Source: UBA1195 sp045598025
Lineage (GTDB): Bacteria > Bacteroidota > Bacteroidia > Bacteroidales > WCHB1-69
Length of the DNA stretch: 38,650 nucleotides
Direction of reading: 5' to 3'
Assembly (NCBI GenBank): GCA_045598025.1
Contig: JAZLLH010000040.1
Coordinates: 1 to 38,650 of the forward strand
The translations under genes and the position numbers were made by a program. Below, one piece after another: positions 8,023 to 17,030 of this stretch (positions are counted from its first letter, which is position 1; each line of letters begins with the position of its first letter). The notes under the pieces are model-generated. The model had not been told where the DNA came from, did not search any database, and worked only from the letters and a program-made list of their open reading frames with translations.

Positions 8023-8916
8023 ATGACACTTAACGAGATTGTTACTAGTAAACCCTACATCAATTTTATGTCCAAATTGTACGGATGGGGTGCATCCGTG
8101 GTTATTATCGGCGCATTGTTCAAAATCATGCACTTCCCCGGTGCCGGTGTCGTGTTGACTCTGGGTATGATTACGGAAGCTTTGATTTTCTTCTTCTCGG
8201 CTTTCGAACCTCCTTTGGCTCACTACAATTGGTCGTTAGTGTTCCCTCAACTGGCTCTCGGCGAAGAAGAGGCTCCCAAAGACAAGAAAGCCGTAAAACT
8301 CCCCTCCAATGCTCCTATTACCCAACAGCTTGACAATGCATTGGAAGAAGCTAAAATCGGACCGGAATTGTTGGAAAGCCTGGCTTCCGGTATGCGCAAT
8401 TTGGGCGAAAATGCCCGCAAACTTTCTGGCGTGGCCGATGCAGCTGCTGCTACCGATGGATATGTTACCAATTTGTCCAATGCTGCCGCTTCCGTGAAGA
8501 ATCTCGGTGATGTGTATGATAAAACAGCTGAAACTCTGGAAAATACGGTCAACAAGTCCGGACAATATTTTGAAAATATCGAAAAAGCCACTTCTTCAGT
8601 GAAGACGTTGGCCGACATCTATGAAAAGAATATTTCCACCATGTCCGAGGAAACCGGTTTCAATGCTGAAATGGACCGTTTGGCCAAGAATCTTTCTGCC
8701 ATGAATGCAGCTTACGAAATTCAGATTCAGACTGCCAACAATACCATGAATACAACCAAGAACCTGGACGACTATATCTCCACTCTGGCCAATAATTTGA
8801 CACAGTCTACCGACAGTGTGTCTGCCTATAAGGAGCAGATTGACAAACTGGCCCAGAACGTAAGCAAGTTGAACAGCATCTACGGAAACATGTTGTCAGC
8901 CATGAGCAACAGATAA
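8023..8916 (+). CDS. gldL: T9SS inner-membrane motor protein GldL/PorL
   Basis: A 297-residue protein that forms, with GldM, the proton-driven rotary motor that powers secretion. Two transmembrane helices lie at about residues 20-36 and 41-61, followed by a long cytoplasmic region rich in helix-forming Ala/Asn/Lys repeats (likely coiled coil to residue 297). The second helix contains Glu52 (LGMITEALIFFF), which corresponds by eye to the conserved glutamate of Flavobacterium GldL and P. gingivalis PorL that is linked to proton flow. It lies between gldK and gldM, 41 bases before gldM. Confidence 0.95.
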   Translation: MTLNEIVTSKPYINFMSKLYGWGASVVIIGALFKIMHFPGAGVVLTLGMITEALIFFFSAFEPPLAHYNWSLVFPQLALGEEEAPKDKKAVKLPSNAPITQQLDNALEEAKIGPELLESLASGMRNLGENARKLSGVADAAAATDGYVTNLSNAAASVKNLGDVYDKTAETLENTVNKSGQYFENIEKATSSVKTLADIYEKNISTMSEETGFNAEMDRLAKNLSAMNAAYEIQIQTANNTMNTTKNLDDYISTLANNLTQSTDSVSAYKEQIDKLAQNVSKLNSIYGNMLSAMSNR

Positions 8917-8957
8917 TTTAACTAATTGATTGTTTAATTATTTAAAACCAAGAATAT

Positions 8958-10550
8958 ATGGGTTCTAAGAATTGTCCGGAAACCCCGCGACAAAAAATGA
9001 TCGGTATGATGTATCTGGTGTTGACCGCCATGTTGGCCTTGAATGTATCCAAGGACATCCTGAGTGCATTCGCCACCGTGAGTGATACCTTAGAGTCGAC
9101 CAACGCCAATTTTACTTCCAAGATTGACGAAAGTTACGCCAATTTTGCTGCTGCTGTGGAAAAGGAAGGTCCTAAAGTGAAACCTTACCTTGACAAAGCT
9201 TTGCAGGCTCAGAAATTGTTTGATGCCGAAATCAAGTATGTGGAAGGCATCAAAGAAGAATTGTTCTGCTATGTTGACGGTAAAAAACCGGAGCAGGTCA
9301 AAGGGCTTACGTTAAATGATATGGATGCAAAGGATAACTTTGACAAGCCGACGACTTATTTCATCAATAATGGAAAAGCCAAGGAAATGGCTGATCATTT
9401 TATCAAATTGAAAGCCAATGTCAAGAAAATTGTCGGAGATGAAGACTTTCAATTGAAAGGCTTGGATGTGGAAAGAAAGTACAAGAACGCCAACGATGAA
9501 GAGGAGTCTTGGGAAGTTCATTCCTTCGAACACATCGTTGCCGCCGGCAGTTATACTTTGCTGAACAACATTATCGGTGAATTGAAGAATATGGAATACG
9601 AAACGGTGAAATACCTGTACAGTATGATTGATGCCGGAAGTTTCAAATTCGACAATGTCAGTGCCAAGGTGATTCCGAACAGCCGCATCGTGTTCTCCGG
9701 TGATGCTTTCGAGGCCGATGTTATCGTTGCTGCTTCTGATTCCCGTCAGACCCCTGTTGTGTACTGGGGAGGCGGTCGTGAGAAGGCTACCGAAGCTGAC
9801 ATTCCGAATCTGAAGATGGTGGAAGGCGACAGTGGAATCGTCCATTTAAAAATTCCGACTGCAGGAATCGGAGATCAGAAGTTTGCCGGTGTCATCAAGG
9901 TGCAGAGCCCGGAAGGCGACAAGTACTATCCTTTCAGCGAGTCCTATACCGTTACCAAACCGACAGCTGCCGTGGCTGCTGAAAAGATGAATGTGTTCTA
10001 TGCCGGAATTCCCAATCCTGTGACGATTTCGGCCCCTGTGGCTTCCGAAAAACTGAGAATCAATTGGGGCGGTTGCACTGCAACTTCTTTGGGAGGTGGC
10101 CGCTACGATGTTACGGTACCGCAGTCTTTGTCCGGCAGATCGGTCAATATTACCATCAGCGCTGACATGGGGGGTGGTAAGAGCCAGTCCATGGGTTCCA
10201 CGGAATTCCGTGTAAAACCCGTTCCTGAGCCCAGTGCTTCCATCGGGCCCAATATCACTTCCGGTCGTCAGCCCAAGGACCTTCTGCTGGCTAACCCTCT
10301 GGTCGTAGCCAGAATGTCTCAGGACTTCAACTATGAGTTGCGTTGGAACGTTGTTTCCTACAAGGTGACTTTCGTAAAGAACAATGTGGAAGAAGCTCCT
10401 ATTCTTGTCCACGGAGGCCGTTTCCCCGACAATGTGGTCAGCAAGATCCGTTCTGCCTCTTCCGGAACCCAGATGGAAATTTCCGATATCAAGGTGCAGA
10501 GCATAGCTGGAGCCAGAACGTTGAAAACCATTCTGATTCGTATAAAATAG
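8958..10550 (+). CDS. gldM: T9SS motor/stator protein GldM/PorM
   Basis: A 530-residue protein with a short cytoplasmic N-terminus containing TPRQKMIGMMYLVLTAM, one transmembrane helix (about residues 16-36) and a long periplasmic arm of four domains that reaches the GldK/N ring. The central part (about 240-340) and the last 200 residues are beta-rich, as expected for the D2-D4 domains. Length and motif match the family (about 515-530). It couples GldL proton flow to the periplasmic ring. The spacing to gldN is 25 bases. Confidence 0.95.
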   Translation: MGSKNCPETPRQKMIGMMYLVLTAMLALNVSKDILSAFATVSDTLESTNANFTSKIDESYANFAAAVEKEGPKVKPYLDKALQAQKLFDAEIKYVEGIKEELFCYVDGKKPEQVKGLTLNDMDAKDNFDKPTTYFINNGKAKEMADHFIKLKANVKKIVGDEDFQLKGLDVERKYKNANDEEESWEVHSFEHIVAAGSYTLLNNIIGELKNMEYETVKYLYSMIDAGSFKFDNVSAKVIPNSRIVFSGDAFEADVIVAASDSRQTPVVYWGGGREKATEADIPNLKMVEGDSGIVHLKIPTAGIGDQKFAGVIKVQSPEGDKYYPFSESYTVTKPTAAVAAEKMNVFYAGIPNPVTISAPVASEKLRINWGGCTATSLGGGRYDVTVPQSLSGRSVNITISADMGGGKSQSMGSTEFRVKPVPEPSASIGPNITSGRQPKDLLLANPLVVARMSQDFNYELRWNVVSYKVTFVKNNVEEAPILVHGGRFPDNVVSKIRSASSGTQMEISDIKVQSIAGARTLKTILIRIK

Positions 10551-10575
10551 TAGTTAATTTTAAATACAGAATATC

Positions 10576-11520
10576 ATGAAAGCGTTTAGATTAGCATTGA
10601 TCATGGTTTTGTTCTCTTCGATTTCGTTCGCTCAGGTGATCGAAAGTGAGGAGGGGGCAACTCCGACGGAATCGAGTGTTTCGTCTTCCAAGCCTATTCG
10701 GGCTCCCATTGACCGTCCATGGGTTGAACAGAACATGGCCGACAACAAGCCCGTTACCCTGCAGCATATCAGCAAGGATTATTTGCGCAAGTCAACCATG
10801 ATTTGGAGAGTGCTTGATTTGCGTGAAAAAATGAATCATCCGCTGTATTTCCCCACGGAAGTGAAAGGAAACAGAAGGAGTCTGATGCAAATCGTACTGG
10901 ATGCTTTGAACGCTACGGAGGAAAATCCGGAACCTTTGAGGGTGTATACCAATGAGGATGTGAATATTCCCGTTTCTTCTGAAGAGTTGAAAACCAGTAT
11001 GGGAGAAACCAAGCGTATTGAGATCATCAACGATTGGGGTGATGTTATCGGAGATTCCACCGTGTTCCTGCCTTGGAGCGCCAAGGACGTTTTTCAGTAT
11101 ATTCTGAAAGAATGCTGGTTCGTGGATAATCAGCGGTCTGTGTTGGATGTGCGCATCATGGCCATTTGCCCGATGTTCTGGTATGAGCCTCAGTCGGATG
11201 CTGCCGTGTCGGAAGAGGACAGCGATATGCCTGCCGTCACCAACCGCCGTTGGAGACAGTTCAGTTGGATTTATTATCCGGAATTCCGTCCCTTCATGGC
11301 CAAGAACGAAACTTTCAATATGTACAATTTCGCTCAGAACAGATCTTTTGATGACCTGTTCCTGCAGCGTCGCTTTGCCAGTTTCATCAAGGCGGAGTCC
11401 AATGTGTACAATGATCGTGAAATCAACCAGTACATCGTGAACGGTCTGGACCAGATTCTGGAATCGGAAAGAATCAAGGAAAAAATCCGTCAGGATGAAA
11501 ACGATATGTGGAATTACTAG
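10576..11520 (+). CDS. gldN: T9SS ring protein GldN/PorN
   Basis: A 314-residue periplasmic protein with signal peptide MKAFRLALIMVLFSSISFAQ. The body matches GldN: DRPWVEQNMADNKPV, the segment MIWRVLDLREKMNHPLYFP that is strongly conserved in the family, and FSWIYYPEFRP near residue 230. It binds GldK to build the ring. As the last gene of the core operon it is followed within 20 bases by a strong intrinsic terminator, so porP-gldKLMN appears to be one transcription unit. Confidence 0.94.
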   Translation: MKAFRLALIMVLFSSISFAQVIESEEGATPTESSVSSSKPIRAPIDRPWVEQNMADNKPVTLQHISKDYLRKSTMIWRVLDLREKMNHPLYFPTEVKGNRRSLMQIVLDALNATEENPEPLRVYTNEDVNIPVSSEELKTSMGETKRIEIINDWGDVIGDSTVFLPWSAKDVFQYILKECWFVDNQRSVLDVRIMAICPMFWYEPQSDAAVSEEDSDMPAVTNRRWRQFSWIYYPEFRPFMAKNETFNMYNFAQNRSFDDLFLQRRFASFIKAESNVYNDREINQYIVNGLDQILESERIKEKIRQDENDMWNY

Positions 11521-11538
11521 CATTTCCACTCTCTGAGC

Positions 11539-11564
11539 AAAAGGCGGGCGAGAGTCCGCCTTTT
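11539..11564 (+). terminator. Intrinsic terminator of the T9SS operon
   Basis: A 9-bp stem AAAAGGCGG / CCGCCTTTT with an 8-base loop GCGAGAGT, running into a T tract through 11570. It starts 18 bases after the gldN stop. Confidence 0.9.
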
Positions 11565-11609
11565 TTCTTTTGATGCTATCTTATCACTAACCTTTTACAC
11601 TACCCGAAA

Positions 11610-12449
11610 ATGAAAAAAATCTTATGTTGGCTTCTCTGCATGAAGCTTTGTGCGCTGTCCGCCCAAACATCAGGCGGCCGGCCGGCCGGAATGGCTCTTG
11701 ACGGTGTGGCTCTGGAAGGAGCCGGCTCCGTTTCCTCCAATGCCTCTCAATCAGCGTTTTTATCCAGGCCTGTCTGGATGTTGCATTGTGCCAATCGAAA
11801 TGGGATACCGGAAAGTTCTGAAACGGAACTTGATTTTTACATTCCATTCCCTGGGAAAAATGCTTTAGGATTTTCTTTGGCTCAGAACGGTTGGGGCGAT
11901 TGGTGTGAGATTTCGGCATCCGCAGCTTTTGCTCATGCCGTCGCTGAGCGTTTTTCATTGGCCCTGCAGTGCCAGTATACCCGGATGTTTTTCTCTGACT
12001 CCTACTATGGCGGCTTATGGGCATTTATTTTTTCCCTTTCTGCATTTTACAAGACAGAAGGGTCTTTCTGTCTCGGAGGCCGTGTGGACAATCCGGCATG
12101 TATGACGTACGGGCTGAGGAAAGGAACTGAAACGATTCCTGTCCGTCTGGCCGTAGGAGCATCCTACGCCTGCAGTGAGGAACTGCTTCTTGCTGCGGAA
12201 GTACGCAAATCAATGTCGTTGCCTATGGAAGTAGCAGCCGGTTTGGAAACGGCAGTCGGAAGGCACCTGTTCTTCCGATGCGGTGCGGTTTTCCCTGATT
12301 TCCGTCTGGCGATGGGGGCCGGTCTTCTCGGAAAACGCCTGCGCTGCGATCTGTCCTGTTCCTATCATCTGCTGTTGGGCCCTTCTTTTTTTCTGTCCTT
12401 GCAGTCCGTGTTATCATCGTCGTCTGTTTCCTCATATACGCTTTTGTGA
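11610..12449 (+). CDS. PorV/FadL-like outer-membrane beta-barrel protein, function unknown
   Basis: A 279-residue secreted protein with signal peptide MKKILCWLLCMKLCALSAQ. The mature start GGRPAGMALDGVALEG...SVSSNASQSA resembles the GARxAGMGxAxVAxxDxxSxxxNPA opening of PorV/PorQ and FadL-like barrels, although the NPA turn is altered. The C-terminal part alternates hydrophobic and polar residues with recurring pairs such as ASYACSEELLLAAEVRKSM, GLETAVGRHLFFRCG and SYHLLLGPSFFLSL, the usual hairpin pattern of such barrels. Its stop TGA shares one base with the ATG of the next gene (TGATG), so the two are coupled. PorV and PorQ themselves are T9SS components, but this is a diverged relative and its substrate or role is unknown. 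Confidence 0.7.
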   Translation: MKKILCWLLCMKLCALSAQTSGGRPAGMALDGVALEGAGSVSSNASQSAFLSRPVWMLHCANRNGIPESSETELDFYIPFPGKNALGFSLAQNGWGDWCEISASAAFAHAVAERFSLALQCQYTRMFFSDSYYGGLWAFIFSLSAFYKTEGSFCLGGRVDNPACMTYGLRKGTETIPVRLAVGASYACSEELLLAAEVRKSMSLPMEVAAGLETAVGRHLFFRCGAVFPDFRLAMGAGLLGKRLRCDLSCSYHLLLGPSFFLSLQSVLSSSSVSSYTLL

Positions 12450-14485
12450 TGAAAACTTTCCGTTACTTGTTTTTTGTCCTGCTGTCCGCATTTCTTCCTC
12501 TGTCCGCGCAGCAGAAGGACAGCCTGTTCATTTTGCCTTCCGATGGAGGCACTCTGTTGGAGGACAGTCGTGAGGAATTTGAGGAGGAAGGCATTGCTTC
12601 TGAGGATTGGGAAGATTGGGCCAGAGAATTGGCTGATTTAAAAAATAATCCTTTGAATGTCAATGATCTGGATAATCCAAAATGGATAGAAGTACTGCAT
12701 TTGAGCGAGTATCGCTATTATCAGTTGCGCAAATATGTGGATATGCATGGAAGCATCCTTTCCTGGGGAGAATTGGCTGCTGTGGAAGGATTCGATGCCG
12801 CATGGGTACAGGCAATGCGTCCCTATTTGGAAGTGGGTGAATGGAAACCGTCACTTCGTGCGGGAATGAAAAAACCGAAATCCCGCTCGGAATTTCTGCT
12901 CCGTCATAGCCGTATTCTGGAATCTCAGGCAGCCTATGAGGACGATAACGGCCGGATGTACGAAGGAAGTCCGGATATGTTGTTGCTGAAATATACTTAC
13001 CGAAGAGGCCGGAATTTCAAAATGGGGCTGGTGGCGGAAAAGGATGCGGGCGAAAGTTTTTTCCGTGCTTCCAATCTCCAGGGTTTCGATTTTTATTCTT
13101 TTTATCTTTCTTATGAGGGAAAACGCGGACTGCAGCGCCTGTTGGCAGGCGATTATCAATTGCAGTTGGGTCAGGGTATTGCCATGGAAATGGGATATCA
13201 GCCGCAATCGCTTTCTCCTGAATCACTGCAGAAGGAATCTTTTCTCAAAGCGCACAGTTCGGCCGGAGAAGGAAATTTCCTGAGAGGTATGGCAGCGCAA
13301 TTTCGTCTGTCCGATCAGTGGCGGAGCTGCGTCTTTTTTTCGCTCAACAGGGTGGATGCGCAAAAAGAGGAATCCGATTCTTCCGTCAGTGCCGTGTACA
13401 GGGGCGGTTATCATCGGACTGCGACAGAAATAGGCCGGGAAGCAAATCTCCGGCAGCTTTGCTGCGGAGTCCGCACCGCATATCGAGGCAATGCTTTGGA
13501 AATAGGGATTGGAGTATACGGAGCCGGATATACGTCGCGTTTGGAAAAAGAATGGAAGACTTACAGCCAATTCCGTTACGCTTCCTTGTTCTGTACTAAT
13601 TTCAGTGCAGATTATCAATATATACGCAATCATCTGTTTTTGAATGGAGAAACAGTGTTTGACATACAGGGAAGATTGGCAACTTCCCATATCTGTGTGT
13701 TTCATCCGGACGACCGCGTGCAGTTTTCTTTGGAATACCGCTATATGGGAAAGGCTTTTCAGAGTGTGTCGGACCTGCTTTCGCAATCGGCGTCCCACAG
13801 CAATGAACAGACTTTTGCTTTGAGATTTCGCATGTTGTCGGGGCAAAGCGGTGAGTGGAATCTTTCCTGGGAGCAGTCTTATTATCCCTGGCTGAAATAC
13901 CGTATTGATGCTCCGTCAGAGGCTTCGGACTTCCAATGTCGCTATGCTGCAAATCTGAATGCGGAAAACAGTATGCTGTGTGTGTACCGTTGGAAATGTT
14001 CTCAGCAGAACCTTACGTTGGGGAACATCCGCGTTTTGGAAAACAAACAAAGACACAGTTTCCGGTTTCGCTGGAAGGCTCAGGCATCTCCCTGCTGGTC
14101 CTTTCGTCTGCAATGGGATGCCGTGGCTGGAAAACAGGGAGCGTCTTCATGGCAGTACGCCACGGTACTGTCGCAGGAAGTGGCGTATACGCAGGAACGT
14201 TGGAAGTGTGTATACGGTCTCGCTCTGTTCGATACGGATTCCTATGACGTGAGAATCGGTATTTCAGAAAGGGATGTGCTGTATGCCATGTCATCGGTTG
14301 TATGTATGGGCAGAGGTATCCGAAATTATCTTCTGCTGTCCTTCTGTCTGACTTCGTCCATACATCTGTACGTCAAAGCGGCTGTGCATACCTATGCGGA
14401 TAGGGAGGAAATCGGAAGCGGACCTACCCTGATAAAAGCATCTCACAAATCGGAAGTGAAATCGCAGTTGGTTTGGAAATTTTAA
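12449..14485 (+). CDS. Secreted helix-hairpin-helix protein with large predicted beta-barrel
   Basis: A 678-residue protein with signal peptide MKTFRYLFFVLLSAFLPLSAQ. An acidic linker is followed at about residues 65-128 by two helix-hairpin-helix units of the ComEA type: NPLNVNDLDNPKWIEVLHLS...YQLRKYVDMHG and SWGELAAVEGFDAAWVQAMRPYLEV. The remaining 530 residues look like an outer-membrane barrel, with segments such as RLLAGDYQLQLGQGIAMEMGYQ and EGNFLRGMAAQFRLSDQW, also found, as I recall, in a widespread uncharacterised Bacteroidota family. I use the ATG at 12449; the frame also opens at a GTG one codon earlier. HhH motifs normally bind nucleic-acid backbone or act in protein contacts, so a DNA-handling role at the cell surface is possible but unproven. 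Confidence 0.75.
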   Translation: MKTFRYLFFVLLSAFLPLSAQQKDSLFILPSDGGTLLEDSREEFEEEGIASEDWEDWARELADLKNNPLNVNDLDNPKWIEVLHLSEYRYYQLRKYVDMHGSILSWGELAAVEGFDAAWVQAMRPYLEVGEWKPSLRAGMKKPKSRSEFLLRHSRILESQAAYEDDNGRMYEGSPDMLLLKYTYRRGRNFKMGLVAEKDAGESFFRASNLQGFDFYSFYLSYEGKRGLQRLLAGDYQLQLGQGIAMEMGYQPQSLSPESLQKESFLKAHSSAGEGNFLRGMAAQFRLSDQWRSCVFFSLNRVDAQKEESDSSVSAVYRGGYHRTATEIGREANLRQLCCGVRTAYRGNALEIGIGVYGAGYTSRLEKEWKTYSQFRYASLFCTNFSADYQYIRNHLFLNGETVFDIQGRLATSHICVFHPDDRVQFSLEYRYMGKAFQSVSDLLSQSASHSNEQTFALRFRMLSGQSGEWNLSWEQSYYPWLKYRIDAPSEASDFQCRYAANLNAENSMLCVYRWKCSQQNLTLGNIRVLENKQRHSFRFRWKAQASPCWSFRLQWDAVAGKQGASSWQYATVLSQEVAYTQERWKCVYGLALFDTDSYDVRIGISERDVLYAMSSVVCMGRGIRNYLLLSFCLTSSIHLYVKAAVHTYADREEIGSGPTLIKASHKSEVKSQLVWKF

Positions 14486-14486
14486 T

Positions 14487-14494
14487 TACTTTTG
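14487..14494 (+). promoter_or_regulatory. Bacteroidota -7 promoter box before the DUF58 gene
   Basis: TACTTTTG matches TAnnTTTG and begins one base after the HhH-barrel stop codon. TTG at 14468-14470 is a possible -33 element. The leader would be only about 15 bases. Confidence 0.5.
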
Positions 14495-14513
14495 CATCCG
14501 AAATAATTTGCAT

Positions 14514-15446
14514 ATGGCGACATTGGATTATCGAACATTGGGACAGTTCGGACATCTCGAACTGATTGCACGGCAGATGGTGGAAGGTTTCATTACCGGG
14601 TTGCATCAGAGTCCTTTTCACGGATTTTCCGTCGAGTTTGCGGAGTACAGACCCTACAACGCAGGCGAGTCTACCCGCAATATTGATTGGAAACTGTACG
14701 GACGCACCGACAAACTTTTTGTCAAACAGTTTGAAGAAGAAACCAATCTGCGGTGCCAGCTGCTGATAGATACATCGTCCTCCATGCTTTTCCCGCAGAG
14801 GGATTCCTGTTCTTTGGAGAAACCGAACAAATTGTATTTTTCTGTTTACGCAGCGGCGGCCATAGCCCAAATGCTCCGTCAGCAGAGAGATGCGGTGGGC
14901 CTGACTCTGTTCGATGATCAGATCCGCTTCCACACCCGTGCCAAGTCCAGTCCGTCGCATGTAAAACTGCTGTTTTCCGAAATGGAAAAATTATTGGATG
15001 TGCCCCGTCCGGAGACCCAGGCTTCCACTGACGTCATAGCGACTTTGCACGAAATAGCGGAGCGCATACACCGCCGTTCCCTGGTCATACTGTTCAGTGA
15101 CATGTTCGATTTCCGTTCGGACAGCGAAGAACTCTTTCTGGCGCTGCAGCATCTGCGTCACAGCAAGCATGAAGTCATTCTTTTCGAAGTGAGCGACCAT
15201 TCCATGGAAGTGGATTTTGCCTTGGATAACCGTCCGTACCGTTTGATAGATATGGAAAACGGAGAAGAACTGAAAGTCAATGCTTCGGAAGTCAAGGATG
15301 TGTATCGTGAATCCATCCGTCGGTTCAGGGAGGAATTGAAAATGCGATGCGGGCAATACCAGATTGATCTGGTGGATGTTGATATCAACGAAGGTTTCTA
15401 TCCGGTGTTGATGACCTATTTCCTGAAACGGAAGCGAATGTGCTGA
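14514..15446 (+). CDS. DUF58-domain protein (von Willebrand A-like)
   Basis: A 310-residue cytosolic protein. The DUF58 hallmark is YRPYNAGESTRNIDWKLYGRT at about residues 45-65. A VWA-type metal-site motif DTSSS follows at 86-90, with SDMFDF near residue 200. Such proteins usually act with a MoxR AAA+ ATPase and the Bat membrane proteins in aerotolerance or complex maturation. No moxR or batA/B is adjacent here; radC follows 30 bases later. I chose the ATG at 14514, since the frame opens only two codons earlier at a TTG. The family call is firm; the partner must lie elsewhere in the genome. Confidence 0.87.
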   Translation: MATLDYRTLGQFGHLELIARQMVEGFITGLHQSPFHGFSVEFAEYRPYNAGESTRNIDWKLYGRTDKLFVKQFEEETNLRCQLLIDTSSSMLFPQRDSCSLEKPNKLYFSVYAAAAIAQMLRQQRDAVGLTLFDDQIRFHTRAKSSPSHVKLLFSEMEKLLDVPRPETQASTDVIATLHEIAERIHRRSLVILFSDMFDFRSDSEELFLALQHLRHSKHEVILFEVSDHSMEVDFALDNRPYRLIDMENGEELKVNASEVKDVYRESIRRFREELKMRCGQYQIDLVDVDINEGFYPVLMTYFLKRKRMC

Positions 15447-15476
15447 ATATTACAAATCAATCAAATACACTAACCT

Positions 15477-16172
15477 ATGAAATCAAAATCCCATGTACAG
15501 TTGAAGGATTGGTCTGTTTCTGACCTTCCAAGAGAAAAAATGAAAACCAAAGGAGTTTCCTCCTTGAGCGATGCAGAATTGCTGGCTATATTGCTGCGTT
15601 CCGGAAGCGTGCAGGAAAATGCGGTGGATATTGCGCGTCGCATACTGGCCGACTGCAATGATAATCTGGTTGAGTTGTCCCGTCGTCAGCTGATGGATCT
15701 GAAAGCCTATGACGGTGTCGGAGACACTAAGGCAATGAGTATTCTGGCCGCTTTGGAATTGGGAAAACGCCGTCGGACTTCGGATGTGCTGCAGCGCAAG
15801 CAGGTCAGAAGCAGTGCAGATGTGTATGAGTACATTCAAGACTGTCTGACAGATCTGGATCATGAGGAATTCTGGATTGTCGTACTGAGCAATGGCAATC
15901 AGATTATGGAAAGGCTGAGAGTCAGTGTGGGAGGAGTTGCGGCCACCATCGTGGATCCGAAATTGGTATTCAAGCAACTGCTTCAAAGGAATGCGGCGGC
16001 TTTCATTCTGTGTCACAATCATCCGTCCGACAATATCCGTCCAAGTGAGCAGGACCGTCATCTGACTCAGGCGCTGAAAAAGGCATCCGAATTGTTCTGC
16101 ATACGGATGTTAGACCACCTGATTGTAGGAAGTCAGCAGTATTTCAGTTTTTTGGATGAAGGGCAGCTGTGA
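15477..16172 (+). CDS. radC: RadC-family JAB1/MPN-domain protein
   Basis: A 231-residue protein of standard RadC length. A helix-hairpin-helix-like N-terminal segment includes LKAYDGVGDTKAMSILAALELGKR (about 76-98). The JAMM metal site is complete: H180 and H182 in CHNHPSDNIRPS, then D193. Once named a DNA-repair gene, RadC has no confirmed repair role; the fold suggests a metal-dependent hydrolase. It converges on the DUF2520 gene at a small hairpin. Confidence 0.93.
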   Translation: MKSKSHVQLKDWSVSDLPREKMKTKGVSSLSDAELLAILLRSGSVQENAVDIARRILADCNDNLVELSRRQLMDLKAYDGVGDTKAMSILAALELGKRRRTSDVLQRKQVRSSADVYEYIQDCLTDLDHEEFWIVVLSNGNQIMERLRVSVGGVAATIVDPKLVFKQLLQRNAAAFILCHNHPSDNIRPSEQDRHLTQALKKASELFCIRMLDHLIVGSQQYFSFLDEGQL

Positions 16173-16179
16173 CGGTTCC

Positions 16180-16197
16180 AGGCATGAATAAATGCCT
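16180..16197. terminator. Possible bidirectional terminator between convergent genes
   Basis: AGGCAT - GAATAA - ATGCCT is a perfect 6-bp stem between the radC stop and the DUF2520 stop (it covers the latter). No long T tract follows on either strand, so it would be weak. Confidence 0.4.
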
Positions 16198-16957
16198 ATC
16201 GGTCTGTAATCAGTGCGGAAAGGATGCGGTATATTTCTGACCAGGACGGTTTTTCGTTTTTCAGCATCTCCAGATGAGCCTGCATGACATTTTCATCCTG
16301 ACGGCGGGCAGGACCGGTCTGCGCTTCGGAAGGATGCAGTGTCTGTATCTTCAGCGCAGTCTCTAGTATCAGCGGGTGTAGTAATCGGGTGTCAATATGT
16401 TGCTTCTCAAGCAATTCAAAGGAAATCCGGTACATGGCATTGCTGAAGTTGTTGGCGAAGACGCCGGCCAGGTGCAGGTATTTGCGCTGCTCGCTGCTGA
16501 GAAAGTATATCTCCTCGCTGATCAGGGCAGCCAAAGTTTCCAAAGTGGAACGGCTTTCTGTATCGCTGGCTTCCACACAGATCGGCAGTCGTTCGGATTT
16601 CAGATCCGTACATTTGGTACAAGTCTGAAAGGGATACAGCACTCCCCGGGAAGGAGAAAGTTGCTCAAACAGTGAAATCGGCAAGGTTCCGGATGTGTGG
16701 ACCATGGTTTTGTTCCTATGGGGAAATTTCCGAATCACTTCCGGGTAGGCTCCGTCCTTCAGTGCAAACAGATAGATGTCGGCATCATCGGGAATGTCCT
16801 CCCAGCGGGATTGGAATGTTGTATTCCATGCTTTTGCCAGGGTTTCGGCTTTTTCTGAATCCCTGCCGTAAATGCCGTATATGGGGATGTTTTTTCCGTG
16901 CAGTTTCTGACCATAAAGCCAGGCGATATTCCCCGTTCCGAGTATGTAAATTTTCAT
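16196..16957 (-). CDS. Rossmann-fold/DUF2520 domain protein
   Basis: A 253-residue protein. The N-terminus is a dinucleotide-binding fold starting at once with MKIYILGTGNIAWLYGQKL (GxGxxA-like) and YGIYGRDSEKAE, as in the F420/NADP-oxidoreductase-like superfamily. The C-terminal half carries the DUF2520 helical domain with LHLAGVFANNFSNAMYRIS, equivalent to the helical dimer domain of pyrroline-5-carboxylate reductase-like enzymes. The substrate is unknown. The start at 16957 puts the Rossmann strand at residue 3; an upstream in-frame extension would cross the promoter box. A TACTTTTG box ends only 4 bases before the ATG, so the mRNA may be leaderless or nearly so. Confidence 0.85.
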   Translation of the reverse strand: MKIYILGTGNIAWLYGQKLHGKNIPIYGIYGRDSEKAETLAKAWNTTFQSRWEDIPDDADIYLFALKDGAYPEVIRKFPHRNKTMVHTSGTLPISLFEQLSPSRGVLYPFQTCTKCTDLKSERLPICVEASDTESRSTLETLAALISEEIYFLSSEQRKYLHLAGVFANNFSNAMYRISFELLEKQHIDTRLLHPLILETALKIQTLHPSEAQTGPARRQDENVMQAHLEMLKNEKPSWSEIYRILSALITDR

Positions 16958-16961
16958 GCTG

Positions 16962-16969
16962 CAAAAGTA
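16962..16969 (-). promoter_or_regulatory. -7 promoter box for the DUF2520 gene
   Basis: Read on the minus strand this is TACTTTTG, 4 bases before the ATG at 16957. Transcription would start at or next to the start codon. Confidence 0.5.
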
Positions 16970-17001
16970 GCAAATTTGCCAATATGAATCCACTTTTTTT
17001 G

Positions 17002-17009
17002 TACTTTTG
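17002..17009 (+). promoter_or_regulatory. -7 promoter box for mntP-pfkB
   Basis: TACTTTTG with TTTG at 16975-16978 as a plausible -33 element (23-base gap). It is back-to-back with the box for the divergent DUF2520 gene, within 48 bases. No yybP-ykoY type manganese riboswitch fits in the 21 bases before the ATG. Confidence 0.6.
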
Positions 17010-17030
17010 CACTTTTAATGTATTTGAAAC

